Assembly: GCA_027491035.1 (NCBI GenBank)
Contig: JAIXWZ010000009.1
Location: 1-64,000, forward strand
DNA from: Comamonadaceae bacterium
Lineage (GTDB): Bacteria; Pseudomonadota; Gammaproteobacteria; Burkholderiales; Burkholderiaceae_C
Reading direction: 5' to 3'
DNA length: 64,000 bases
Position numbers and translations under genes: made by a program. The notes under the pieces are model-generated. The model saw nothing but the letters and a program-made list of their open reading frames with translations. It searched no databases and was not told where the DNA came from. Of the stretch, positions 18,023-27,352 are shown piece after piece (position 1 is the first letter of the stretch; the number at the start of each line of letters is the position of its first letter).

Positions 18023-18697
18023 ATGGCAAATATTCTGGTGGTCGATGACGAACTGGGCATCCGCGACTTGCTCTCGGAAATTCTCAATGACGAGGGGCAT
18101 CAGGTCGAGCTGGCGGAAAACGCCGCCCAGGCCCGCTCAGTGCGTCAGCGTCTGCGCCCCGACTTGGTGCTGCTCGACATCTGGATGCCCGACACCGACG
18201 GCGTGACGCTGCTCAAGGAGTGGTCGGCCGCAGGACAGTTGAGCATGCCCGTCATCATGATGAGCGGCCACGCCACCATCGACACCGCCGTCGAGGCCAC
18301 CCGCATCGGTGCCATGGCCTTCCTCGAAAAACCCATCACCATGCAAAAGCTGCTGCAGGCGGTCGATCAGGGCCTGAGCCGCGGCGTGCCGAAAAGGCCG
18401 CCACCGAGCGTGCTGGCCAGCGTGGTCACGCTGGCAACCCATACGCCGGCCCCGGTGCAAACGGGCGCTGTCCGGGCCGAGCCCGTCGGCCCGCAGTCGG
18501 TGCAAAGCTTTTCCCTCGAGAAACCACTGCGCGATGCGCGCGACGAATTCGAGAAAGCCTATTTCGAGTTTCACCTGCAGCGCGAAGGCGGCTCCATGAC
18601 CCGCGTGGCTGACAAGACCGGCCTGGAGCGCACCCACCTGTACCGCAAGCTCAAGCAACTGGGCGTCGACCTCAGCCGCGGCAAGCGCAGCGCCTGA
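18023..18697 (+). CDS. NtrX-like response regulator: receiver plus Fis-type HTH, no AAA+ domain
   Basis: NILVVDDELGIRDLL...LLDIWMPDTDG receiver and C-terminal VADKTGLERTHLYRKLKQLGVD HTH; only 224 aa. Confidence 0.88.
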   Translation: MANILVVDDELGIRDLLSEILNDEGHQVELAENAAQARSVRQRLRPDLVLLDIWMPDTDGVTLLKEWSAAGQLSMPVIMMSGHATIDTAVEATRIGAMAFLEKPITMQKLLQAVDQGLSRGVPKRPPPSVLASVVTLATHTPAPVQTGAVRAEPVGPQSVQSFSLEKPLRDARDEFEKAYFEFHLQREGGSMTRVADKTGLERTHLYRKLKQLGVDLSRGKRSA

Positions 18698-18761
18698 TCC
18701 AGGCTCAACCCGCCCAGGGCTCTGATGGCGGGGCATCGCCTCTGCTATACTCTGCGCCCTT

Positions 18762-18837
<76 letters not shown>

Positions 18838-18843
18838 GGCTTT

Positions 18844-18874
18844 AACGCCCAACTGTTCTCAGTTGGGCGTTTTC
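18844..18874 (+). terminator. Terminator after tRNA-Phe
   Basis: AACGCCCAACT-gttctc-AGTTGGGCGTTTT. Confidence 0.9.
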
Positions 18875-18962
18875 ATTTGGGGAAGCCCCGCGTCACGCGG
18901 GATAGCGGGCCGTTGCGCGTGTGCCGTGACCTCCGCGCCGAGCGGCAAGCCCCCCGGCTTGA

Positions 18963-19775
18963 TCAGCGCGCCATCAGCTGCACCAGCTCAAGGTCGCGCC
19001 GGGCATAGGCACCCGCACGGCTGGTGCCCATGCTGCAGTCTTGCCGCAGCCGGGTCATCATCAGCGCATAGCGCCAGGCGATGGCCAGCACGTCGACCAC
19101 CGGCGCGTCGTCGACATGGGTGACCTGGTGGGCGACCAGCACCGAGGCCAGCACTGCCTCCGCCGGGACGATCACCTCGGCCCCCTGATGCGCGATGGCC
19201 TGGCGGGCCGCCCGCTGGAAGGCTTCAATCAGCGCCCCGGGCTCGCTGATCGAAGCCTGCAGCAGCTGCGCCTCATGCATGGGCGGGTCCAGCGACACGC
19301 AGGGCAGCACCCTCGATTGCAGCCCGTGCTTCTCGACCGCCGACTCAACAATGGAGGCGATCTCTGGTGCGTTGGCGATCGGCGCCACCTTGCGCCCCAG
19401 CGACAAGGACACCAGCATGGATGACTCGAGGATGCCGGTCACCGGGATATCCACCGCCGAGCGGATCTCGCGCAGCATCGGCTCGCTGAACGAGCCGATC
19501 ACGAAGGCATCGAAGCCGTCGCGCTCGGCACGGATCGCGTTGTCGATGATCTGGTCCACCGCGCGGTGGTAAACGAAGGCATTGCCCAGGGCCGATGTGG
19601 GTGTGCGGCCGTGGTAAGTGCCCGCGCGCAGGCCCTCGACCTGCACGCACGCTTCCTTGCCCAGCACCTGCGCGGCATGCCGGACAAGGAACTCGCGGTA
19701 GGCGCCGAGCCCTGCCAGTTCGGTCATCGATTGGTGCCAAAGGCGTAGCGGCTTGTGATCGGAATGTGCGTTCAA
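18963..19775 (-). CDS. Aspartate/glutamate (hydantoin) racemase family protein
   Basis: MTELAGLGAYREFLVRH..., FDAFVIGSFSEPMLREIRSAVDIPVTGILESSM typical of the Asp/Glu racemase superfamily. Confidence 0.75.
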   Translation of the reverse strand: MNAHSDHKPLRLWHQSMTELAGLGAYREFLVRHAAQVLGKEACVQVEGLRAGTYHGRTPTSALGNAFVYHRAVDQIIDNAIRAERDGFDAFVIGSFSEPMLREIRSAVDIPVTGILESSMLVSLSLGRKVAPIANAPEIASIVESAVEKHGLQSRVLPCVSLDPPMHEAQLLQASISEPGALIEAFQRAARQAIAHQGAEVIVPAEAVLASVLVAHQVTHVDDAPVVDVLAIAWRYALMMTRLRQDCSMGTSRAGAYARRDLELVQLMAR

Positions 19776-19818
19776 GGCAGGCTCCAGGCGCGGTGATAGC
19801 GCACGTGTGTTGGCCAGA

Positions 19819-20781
19819 TCAGTAGTCCCAGTGCGGTGGCTTGGCCCCCGCGATGGGCGAGCGGAAAGTCGCTAGGCGGTCGCCTCCCAGGTTGCCCAGG
19901 TAGACGGTGCGCAGGTCGGGGCCGCCGAAGGCGACGCTGCTGACGTTGCGAAGCGAACGCGAGGCGCCGGAATCGATGTCGTTGCGCGACAGTCGGCCCT
20001 TGGCATAGGCGGCTTCGGCAGCGGCAATGAGCTGCGAGTCCGCATCCTCCAGCACCACCTGCACCTGGCCATCGGGTCCCACCCGAATGACGCGGTTGGA
20101 GACCACGCAGGCCACCCAGATGCCGCCCTCGGCATCAAAGGCGAGCCCGTCGGGAAAGTCGCCGTTGGTGAACTGGTGCACCAGCTCGCGTGGACCGAGC
20201 TTCCAGTGCGCCCCCGCGCCCAGAATGGCAAAGCGTGAGAGCTTGCGGCCATAGGTCTCGTTCACGTAGACCCAGCGCCCGCTGGGGTCGACCCGGCATT
20301 CATTGGTGAACTCGATGCCGTCTGCCACGATGCGTGCGCCGCGTTCGTCGGACACCGCGATGAAGCCGTCCGCGGTCTGCGCGTTGAAGGCCAGCTCGCG
20401 CGGCACCATGCGCGTGCTCATGGAGATCCATGTGCGGCGCTGGGCATCGACTGTGACGAAGTTGGTGCTGGTCAGAGCCACGCCGTCAACTTCCATCAGC
20501 AGCGGGCGCATCTGTCCTTGTCGGTCCAAGCGCCAGACGCCGCCGCCGCAGCCCGTCCCCAGGTTGGCGATCAGGAAGTCGCGCTGCGGCGTCAGCGCGA
20601 TCCCGTTGGCAAGAAAGCCCTCGGGCATTGCGCGGGGGCGGGTGGGGACCGTGTCCACCGCGCGCACGGCGCAGTCGTGGTCGGAGACGAACAACTCGCC
20701 GCGCGCCGTGGTGATCACGCTTTCCGGACGTTTGAGCCCCTGGCCGATGGAGGTGAGGGATGACAGCTCGATCAGGGGCAT
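19819..20781 (-). CDS. SMP-30/gluconolactonase/LRE family protein
   Basis: EGFLANGIALTPQRDFLIANLG, NECRVDPSGRWVYVNETYGRKLSRF, FPDGLAFDAEGGIWVACV beta-propeller lactonase motifs. Confidence 0.85.
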   Translation of the reverse strand: MPLIELSSLTSIGQGLKRPESVITTARGELFVSDHDCAVRAVDTVPTRPRAMPEGFLANGIALTPQRDFLIANLGTGCGGGVWRLDRQGQMRPLLMEVDGVALTSTNFVTVDAQRRTWISMSTRMVPRELAFNAQTADGFIAVSDERGARIVADGIEFTNECRVDPSGRWVYVNETYGRKLSRFAILGAGAHWKLGPRELVHQFTNGDFPDGLAFDAEGGIWVACVVSNRVIRVGPDGQVQVVLEDADSQLIAAAEAAYAKGRLSRNDIDSGASRSLRNVSSVAFGGPDLRTVYLGNLGGDRLATFRSPIAGAKPPHWDY

Positions 20782-21851
20782 CAGGCCTCCAGCGGCCGGT
20801 AGATTCGCTGGGCGTTGGCGCAGAACAGCGCTTGCTTCTCGCTAGGCGAAAAACCGGCGGTGATCCGCTTGAACGCATTCCAAAGGGTGACCCAGTTGGC
20901 GCCGAGCTTTTCCACGGGGAAGTTGCTCTCGAACATGCAGCGCCGAGGACCGAACAGCTCGATGCAGGTCTCGATGTACGGCCCCCAAAGACGAGCGATC
21001 TCCTGTGACGAAGGCGGCGCCGGCAACTTGCGGTAGTCGATGGCGGCCAGGCGGATCATCATGCCGCCCAGTTTCAGGCTCACGTTGGGGCAGGCGGCCA
21101 CTTGCGCCAGCGCGTGGCGCCATTGCGCAAAGACCTCGTCGCCACGCCCGGTGTAGGGGCCGTAGCCCAGCGGGCCGCCGCAGTGGCCCAGGATGATGGA
21201 TGTGTCCGGGCAGGCTCGAGCGAGGTCGGCCACGTCCCCCAGCTGGGTGAAGAACACCCAGGCGTCCAGTGACAGGCCCAGGGCGGTGAGCTCGGCAACC
21301 CCGGCGCGAAATTGCGGGCGGCGGTAGACACCGGGGTGCGCAGTGGTGTTGCCGATGAGGGGGTCCGGGTCATAGGCCGCCGTGGCCCGTACGCCGCGAA
21401 AGCGACCCTGCCCAGCCTCGATGTGGGCTTCCAGGACTGGGCGCACCTGCGCGCCCAGCGTCAGGTCGGCCGAGCCGACGATGCTGGCGCACACGCGGGT
21501 GCGGCCCTGGCCCTCAAGGTCGCTCTGGGCCCCAATGGCAGCTGCAAACTCGGTTTCGCCGACGGGCCGAAGCTCGACTGGGCCGTCGCTGCGGTAGTTC
21601 CCGTGGCACTCCACATAGACTGTTGCGACCGTCCGGTGTCCGCTGTCCAGGTCGCGCCTGAAGTGCTCGAGCAGGTAGGTGTGGTCCACCTGGCCATCGC
21701 CCTGCGGCAAGGCGGCGGGCAGTTGGGCCCAGAGGTGGTGGTGGGTATCGATGATCGCAAGCTCGGGCTCGAGCACAGGCTCGGCCGGCAGCCGCGCCAG
21801 CCACGCAGGGTCAAGGGGGAGCACGCGTCCGAAGGCGGTGGGGTCGGTCAT
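20781..21851 (-). CDS. Amidohydrolase family protein (2-pyrone-4,6-dicarboxylate hydrolase-like fold)
   Basis: IIDTHHHLW metal-binding motif, RFRGVRATAAYDPDP, CMFESNFPVEK C-terminal motif. Confidence 0.88.
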   Translation of the reverse strand: MTDPTAFGRVLPLDPAWLARLPAEPVLEPELAIIDTHHHLWAQLPAALPQGDGQVDHTYLLEHFRRDLDSGHRTVATVYVECHGNYRSDGPVELRPVGETEFAAAIGAQSDLEGQGRTRVCASIVGSADLTLGAQVRPVLEAHIEAGQGRFRGVRATAAYDPDPLIGNTTAHPGVYRRPQFRAGVAELTALGLSLDAWVFFTQLGDVADLARACPDTSIILGHCGGPLGYGPYTGRGDEVFAQWRHALAQVAACPNVSLKLGGMMIRLAAIDYRKLPAPPSSQEIARLWGPYIETCIELFGPRRCMFESNFPVEKLGANWVTLWNAFKRITAGFSPSEKQALFCANAQRIYRPLEA

Positions 21852-22130
21852 GGTTGCTGGACTGTGAGGTCCTGCCGCGGCAGGGCGAGCAGGCTATTCG
21901 AAAAACAGAAAAAATATTCGTGATTCTGTCAAATGTGCCACGGGTGACGCACTTTGCATCAGGTGTTTCCCTGAGCCGCAATCGTGGAGTGGCATCTGCG
22001 ATACTTCGAATCGCTGAAATAGATTTCGACAAAAGAAAATTTTGGCGACTCCTTGGAGCAGCTGTGTGACGGTTTATGTCGGTCGGCTGGCCCCTGCCGG
22101 GATCGTCACCTTCACTTCGGAGCTGTCTGT

Positions 22131-23180
22131 TTGACCCACCCCCCCGCTGAGCCGCCCGCCCCTTCGCATCTGTTGGTTCGGCCGCAGTGGCTGGCGATGC
22201 GTCAAGAGGAAATCCTCGAGCCTGAGCTGCCCATTGTCGATGCACACCATCACCTCTGGGACCACGAGGGTGCGCGCTACTTCCTGGAGGACATGCTCGG
22301 CGATGTCGGCGCCGGCCATGATGTCCGTGCAACGGTGGCCGTCGAATGCAAAGCCATGTACCGGCAGGACGGTCCGGTGGAGCTCAGACCCCTGGGCGAG
22401 ACCGAGTTCCTGGCCGCCGCAGCGGTGGCCAGCGAGCATGGCCGCCAGGGCCGCTGCCGAGTGGCCGCAGGCATCGTGGGGCATGCCGACCTGTGCCTGG
22501 GTGCAGCCGTACGCCCCGTGCTGCAGGCGCAGGTCCGTGCGGGTGGGGGTCGCTTTCGCGGGATCCGCTACTCTGCGGTCTGGCACCCGGACCCGGCCGC
22601 ACGCGGCTCCCTCGCTCGGCCGGCGCCCTACGTGATGGCTGATCCGGCCTTTCGGGCCGGTTTTGCCGAACTGGCGCCGCTGGGGCTGTCCTTCGACGCC
22701 TGGGCCTATCACACGCAACTGGCTGAACTTGCCAGCCTTGCGCGCCAGTTTCCCGACACAACCATCGTCGTGAACCACGTGGGTGGGGTGATCGGGATCG
22801 GACCCTACGCGGGGCGGCGCGAGGCGGTGCGCGAGGAATGGGCCGTGGATCTTCGGCAATTGGCCGCCTGCCCCAATGTCTGCATCAAGCTCGGCGGGAT
22901 GGGTATGCGGCTGTCGGGCTTTGATTTTGCCGATCGTGAGCTGCCCCCCACGTCGCAAGAACTCGCACACGCCTGGCGCCCCTATGTCGAGACCTGTATC
23001 GATCTGTTTGGCCCGCAGCGCTGCATGTTCGAGAGCAACTTTCCGGTCGACAAGGGCTGCTGCAGTTATGTCGCGCTGTGGAACGCGTTCAAGCGCATCA
23101 CCGCGCAGGCGAGCGAGAGCGAGAAACAGGCGCTCTACAGCCAAACGGCATCGCGCGTGTACCGGCTGACGCTGCCTTAA
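22131..23180 (+). CDS. Amidohydrolase family protein, paralog of 20781-21851; probable TTG start at 22131 (alternative ATG 22197)
   Basis: IVDAHHHLWDH, VELRPLGETEFLAAAAVASE, CMFESNFPVDK; TTG preceded by GGAG; N-terminus then matches the length of the divergent paralog. Confidence 0.87.
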   Translation: MTHPPAEPPAPSHLLVRPQWLAMRQEEILEPELPIVDAHHHLWDHEGARYFLEDMLGDVGAGHDVRATVAVECKAMYRQDGPVELRPLGETEFLAAAAVASEHGRQGRCRVAAGIVGHADLCLGAAVRPVLQAQVRAGGGRFRGIRYSAVWHPDPAARGSLARPAPYVMADPAFRAGFAELAPLGLSFDAWAYHTQLAELASLARQFPDTTIVVNHVGGVIGIGPYAGRREAVREEWAVDLRQLAACPNVCIKLGGMGMRLSGFDFADRELPPTSQELAHAWRPYVETCIDLFGPQRCMFESNFPVDKGCCSYVALWNAFKRITAQASESEKQALYSQTASRVYRLTLP

Positions 23181-23328
23181 GGCATGTCATCGGCGCCTGC
23201 GCGCGACATTTCTTTGATGTAAACCGGTCCTGCCTTCAGGGCCCGCCCGGCCTGCGTCTGTAACGGCCGCAGCCGACGGCCACCTCAGCTTTGGCGCTGA
23301 GGCGGTTGGCAAGCAGCGGGCCGGGGTG

Positions 23329-24324
23329 TCAGTCCAGCGAGATCTTGATGCGGCTGACGACGGAGCGCCAGGTTGCAACGTTCCTTCTCATCAGCTCGCC
23401 CATGTCGGCCGGGCTCAGGTAGGCCGGTTGGACCCCCACGTCGCGCAGTCGGGTCAGCGTATCCGGATCTGCCATGACCTTGCGCAGGTCGTCGCTGATT
23501 TTGCTCGCGATGGCCGGTGGCAGCTTGGCCGGCCCGAGCAGGCCGTACCAGATGTCCGCGTCGAAATCGATGCCGGTGGCCTCCTTGATGGTGGGAACAT
23601 CGGGTAGCTGGGGCTGGCGGGCGGCGGTGGTGACGGCCAGGGGGCGCAGGCGGCCGGCCTTGATGAAGGCGTCAAACGCCGACTGCGCGCCGAAGGAGAC
23701 CTGCACCTCGTCGGCCAGCAGGGCCTGCACGGAGGGGCCCGATCCCTTGTAGGGAATATGGGCCATGCTCAGGCCGGCCTTGTGCGAAAACTCCTCGGTG
23801 GCCATGTGTGGCGCGGTGGCCGGACCGGCTGTGCCGTAGTTGAGCTTGCCCGGATTGGCCTTCGCGAAAGACACGAACTCGGTCATCGTGCGTACCGGCA
23901 TTTTCTCGTTGACCACCACGACCATCGGCAGGGCGCCGAAGCGGCCCAGTGGGGTGAAGTCCCGCAGCAGATCCCAGGACAGGCCCTTGTAGACGACGGT
24001 GTTGATGGTGTAGGAGTTCACCGCCATGAGCAGCGTGTAGCCATCGGGCGCGGCCTTGGCGACGATCTCTGCGCCGATGTTGCCGCCCGCCCCTGGCTTG
24101 TTGTCGACAAGGACCTGCTGGCCCCACAACTGGCTCAGCTTCTGCGCAATGATTCGCGCCGAGATGTCAGAGCCGCCCGGTGCGAAGCCGACCACCAGTC
24201 GGACCGGGCGGTCAGGGAAGGCGCTTTGCGCCGATGCCGCCAGCGGCACGCCCAGCGTCAAGGCCAGCAAGCCGGCAGCGTGCTTGATTGCCACGCGGCG
24301 GCTTCGAACTCCTGGAAGCGTCAT
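23329..24324 (-). CDS. Tripartite tricarboxylate transporter substrate-binding protein (TctC/Bug family)
   Basis: AFPDRPVRLVVGFAPGGSDISARIIAQKLSQLWGQQVLVDNKPGAGGNIGAEIVAKAAPDGYTLL is diagnostic of Bug proteins. Confidence 0.95.
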   Translation of the reverse strand: MTLPGVRSRRVAIKHAAGLLALTLGVPLAASAQSAFPDRPVRLVVGFAPGGSDISARIIAQKLSQLWGQQVLVDNKPGAGGNIGAEIVAKAAPDGYTLLMAVNSYTINTVVYKGLSWDLLRDFTPLGRFGALPMVVVVNEKMPVRTMTEFVSFAKANPGKLNYGTAGPATAPHMATEEFSHKAGLSMAHIPYKGSGPSVQALLADEVQVSFGAQSAFDAFIKAGRLRPLAVTTAARQPQLPDVPTIKEATGIDFDADIWYGLLGPAKLPPAIASKISDDLRKVMADPDTLTRLRDVGVQPAYLSPADMGELMRRNVATWRSVVSRIKISLD

Positions 24325-24433
24325 GAGGTGTCTCCTTTTAGGTTTCGAAAAGACGAAAAAAAATACGGTTCTGCGAAGTCAAAATATACCAGCGCCCGCG
24401 CGATCCGTCGACAGGCAATGTCGGCGCGGGGAC

Positions 24434-24460
24434 AAAGAAAAAGGGGCTTTCGCCCCTTGC
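24434..24460 (-). terminator. Terminator downstream of fhs (minus strand)
   Basis: On the minus strand AAGGGGC-GAAA-GCCCCTT followed by TTTCTTTG. Confidence 0.75.
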
Positions 24461-24543
24461 GTTGAGTCCGCGACGAAGCCCGCTGTCGCCAGCGCTTGGG
24501 CTTGGCGCACCGAACAAAGGCCCGGCCGCGTCGTGCTCCGGTC

Positions 24544-26217
24544 CTAAAACAGCCCGACGATGCGGCCGTCGTCGTCGACGTCGATGGCCGCTGCTGCGGG
24601 CTGGGCGGGCAGGCCCGGCATGGTCATGATCTCGCCGCAAACCAGCACCACGAACTCGGCGCCTGCCGCCAGCCGCACTTCGCGCACGTCGATCTCATGG
24701 CCCTCGAGCGCGCCGAGTTCCTTGGGGTCGGTGCCCCAGGAGTAGGGCGTCTTGGCGATGCACACCGGCAGATGGCCGTAGCCCTGGTCTTGGAGTTTTT
24801 GCAGTTGCGCGCGCACCTTGGACCCGGCGGCCAGGCCCTTGGCGCGGTAGACCCGGCGGGCCACGGTCTCGGCCTTGTCCCACAAAGTGGCGGTATCGGG
24901 GTAAAGGTAGGTGGGCTTGGGATCGGGCGAGTTGGCGCAGGCCATCACGGCGCGCGCGAGTTCTTCGGCGCCAGCGCCGCCCTCGGCCCAGTGCCGAGCC
25001 AGCACCATGGGCACGCCGGTGGCCTTGACCCGCTCGCGCACCATGGCCAATTCGGCCTCGGTGTCGTGCACAAAATGGTTGAGGGCCACCACGCAGGGCA
25101 GGCCATAGACCTGGCTGACATTTTCGATGTGGCGCTCCAGCGAGGCGATGCCCGCAGCCAGGCGCGGCAGGTCTTCCTGGCTCAACTGCTTGACGTCAGC
25201 CCCGCCCTGGTACTTGAGCGCCCGCACGCTGGCCACGAGCACAGCTGCCGAAGGCCAGAGCCCGGACTTGCGGCATTTGATGTCGAGAAATTTCTCGGCC
25301 CCCAGATCGGCGCCGAAGCCCGCTTCGGTCACCACCCAGTCGGCCAGCTTGAGCGCGCTGCCCGTCGCCATCACCGAATTGCAGCCGTGCGCGATATTGG
25401 CAAATGGCCCACCGTGAATGAAGGCCGGGCTGTGCTCGAGCGTCTGCACCAGATTGGGCGCGATCGCATCGCGCAGCAGCGCCGCCATCGCCCCGGTGGC
25501 TTGCAGATCGCCAGCGGTGATCGGCCGGCCCTCCAGCGAGGTGGCCACCACAATGCGCGCGAGCCTTGCCTTCAAGTCGCTCATGCGGGTGGCCAGGCAC
25601 AAGATCGCCATGACCTCGGAGGCGACCACGATGTCAAAGCCGTCCTGGCGCGAATAGCCGTTGCCCGGCCCACCCAGCCCAACCACGATCTCGCGCAGCG
25701 CCCGATCGTTCATGTCGACGACCCGCTTCCAGCTGATGCGCCGCGCATCAATGCGCAGGGCGTTGCCGTGGTGAATGTGGTTGTCGATCAGCGCTGCCAG
25801 CAGGTTGTGCGCCAGTGCGATGGCCTGAAAGTCGCCGGTGAAGTGCAGGTTGATGTCTTCCATCGGCACGACCTGTGCCCGCCCGCCACCGGCGGCGCCG
25901 CCCTTCATGCCAAAGACCGGGCCCAGCGAGGGCTCGCGCAGACACACGATGGCGCGCTGGCCGATGCGGTTGAGCGCATCACCGAGCCCGACGGTGGTGG
26001 TGGTCTTGCCCTCGCCGGCAGGCGTGGGGTTGATCCCGGTCACCAGCACCAGCCGTCCGTTGGGACGATCCTCTAGCGAGCGCAGGTGGGACAGCGCGAT
26101 CTTGGCTTTGTGGGGACCGTAGGCCACCAGGGCCTGGGTCGGCAAGCCCAGCTTGTGCGCGATGTCGGCGATCGGCAGCAGGGGGGTCGATTGGGCTATT
26201 TCGATGTCACTGGGCAT
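24544..26217 (-). CDS. fhs: Formate--tetrahydrofolate ligase
   Basis: 557 aa; [31 protein letters not shown] and [35 protein letters not shown]. Confidence 0.97.
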   Translation of the reverse strand: MPSDIEIAQSTPLLPIADIAHKLGLPTQALVAYGPHKAKIALSHLRSLEDRPNGRLVLVTGINPTPAGEGKTTTTVGLGDALNRIGQRAIVCLREPSLGPVFGMKGGAAGGGRAQVVPMEDINLHFTGDFQAIALAHNLLAALIDNHIHHGNALRIDARRISWKRVVDMNDRALREIVVGLGGPGNGYSRQDGFDIVVASEVMAILCLATRMSDLKARLARIVVATSLEGRPITAGDLQATGAMAALLRDAIAPNLVQTLEHSPAFIHGGPFANIAHGCNSVMATGSALKLADWVVTEAGFGADLGAEKFLDIKCRKSGLWPSAAVLVASVRALKYQGGADVKQLSQEDLPRLAAGIASLERHIENVSQVYGLPCVVALNHFVHDTEAELAMVRERVKATGVPMVLARHWAEGGAGAEELARAVMACANSPDPKPTYLYPDTATLWDKAETVARRVYRAKGLAAGSKVRAQLQKLQDQGYGHLPVCIAKTPYSWGTDPKELGALEGHEIDVREVRLAAGAEFVVLVCGEIMTMPGLPAQPAAAAIDVDDDGRIVGLF

Positions 26218-26363
26218 GGGTGTGTCTCCGGAGTCAGGCCTCCATCATGCCGTGTCCTTGGGGTCTCGTGGCGTCTTGAGCAAAAAAGTCGAGGCCTTCA
26301 GTTCAGACCCCTGGATGCAGGGCGGTCGAGGCGATCGATCATGAGGGCGAGGACAATCGCCCC

Positions 26364-26783
26364 ATGTTGACCTGGATCGTCGCCCATCCCCTGGCCTACC
26401 CCGCGCTGGAGGTGTTGCACATCGTGGGCATCGCCTTGCTGGTGGGCAACCTGGTGCTTCTGGAGTTGCGGGTCTGGGGCTTGGGGGGCGATTTGCCCGT
26501 GCAGCCCTTGGCGCGGCTGGCCCTGGGGCTGGCCGTTTTGGGCTTTGCGCTGGCCGGCGCCAGCGGTTTGCTGATGTTTGCCGCGCAGGCCGCCGAGCTG
26601 CTGGCCAACCGGGCCTTTGTGCTCAAGATGGGCTTGCTCATGCTCGCTGGCACGAATGCGGCCTGGTTTCACGGGCGCGGCTCTCTGGTGCGCATGGACC
26701 GCACCGCGCGCCTGCTCACCCTGGTCTCGACCGCGATTTGGTTGGCCGTCATCGCCTGCGGCCGCTCGATCGCCTATGTTTGA
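26364..26783 (+). CDS. Small integral membrane protein (DUF6644/DUF2214-like)
   Basis: Four predicted TM helices (HIVGIALLVGNLVLLELRVWG...) in 139 aa; paired with a DUF6152-like gene. Confidence 0.6.
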   Translation: MLTWIVAHPLAYPALEVLHIVGIALLVGNLVLLELRVWGLGGDLPVQPLARLALGLAVLGFALAGASGLLMFAAQAAELLANRAFVLKMGLLMLAGTNAAWFHGRGSLVRMDRTARLLTLVSTAIWLAVIACGRSIAYV

Positions 26784-26859
26784 GCCGGGGCGCTGTGGCT
26801 GTGAGGCTGATCCGCGCCTTAAACTCACAGCGTTCCAACTGCCGCCCTGGGGAGTCCAC

Positions 26860-27324
26860 ATGCATCGCAGAACCTTGCTGGCCACCGGCCTGACCTTGCC
26901 CTTGCTGGCCCGCGCCCATCACGGTTGGAGCAGTTTTGATCAGAACCGGCCGGTCTGGCTTGAGGGTCGGGCCAGTCAGGTCAGCTGGCGCAATCCGCAT
27001 GTGGAGCTCAAGCTGGAAGTGGCGACCGATCTGAAGTTGCCGGCCGATCTCGGTGCGCGCAAAGTGCCGGCGCAAAGCGCCGGTGTCGATGGCCCTGCTT
27101 TGCTTCGGGCCGCGCAGCTGCCCACCCGCCGCGATCGGCTTTGGGAGGTGGAGTTGGCGCCGCTGACGCGCATGCAGGCCTGGAAGGTGCCCGAGATCAG
27201 GGGCGGCAACGAACTGGGCGTGCTGGGCTTTACCTTTGCAGGCGAGAAGGGCGATGCGATCTTGCGCGCCGAATACCTGTTTCTCGGCGGCCAGATCTAC
27301 GGCCTGCGCTCGAGTCCGGCCTGA
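26860..27324 (+). CDS. DUF6152-like periplasmic protein
   Basis: Signal peptide MHRRTLLATGLTLPLLARAHHGW then SSFDQNRPVWLEGRASQVSWRNPHVELKLEV. Confidence 0.7.
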   Translation: MHRRTLLATGLTLPLLARAHHGWSSFDQNRPVWLEGRASQVSWRNPHVELKLEVATDLKLPADLGARKVPAQSAGVDGPALLRAAQLPTRRDRLWEVELAPLTRMQAWKVPEIRGGNELGVLGFTFAGEKGDAILRAEYLFLGGQIYGLRSSPA

Positions 27325-27352
27325 GCCGCTGCTTGGGCGGCGGCCGCAGACC

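Noticed and set aside
21854-22069. 71-aa ORF in the divergent amidohydrolase promoter region
   Set aside because: Overlaps candidate operator motifs and AT-rich promoter DNA, no domain recognised; most likely non-coding.
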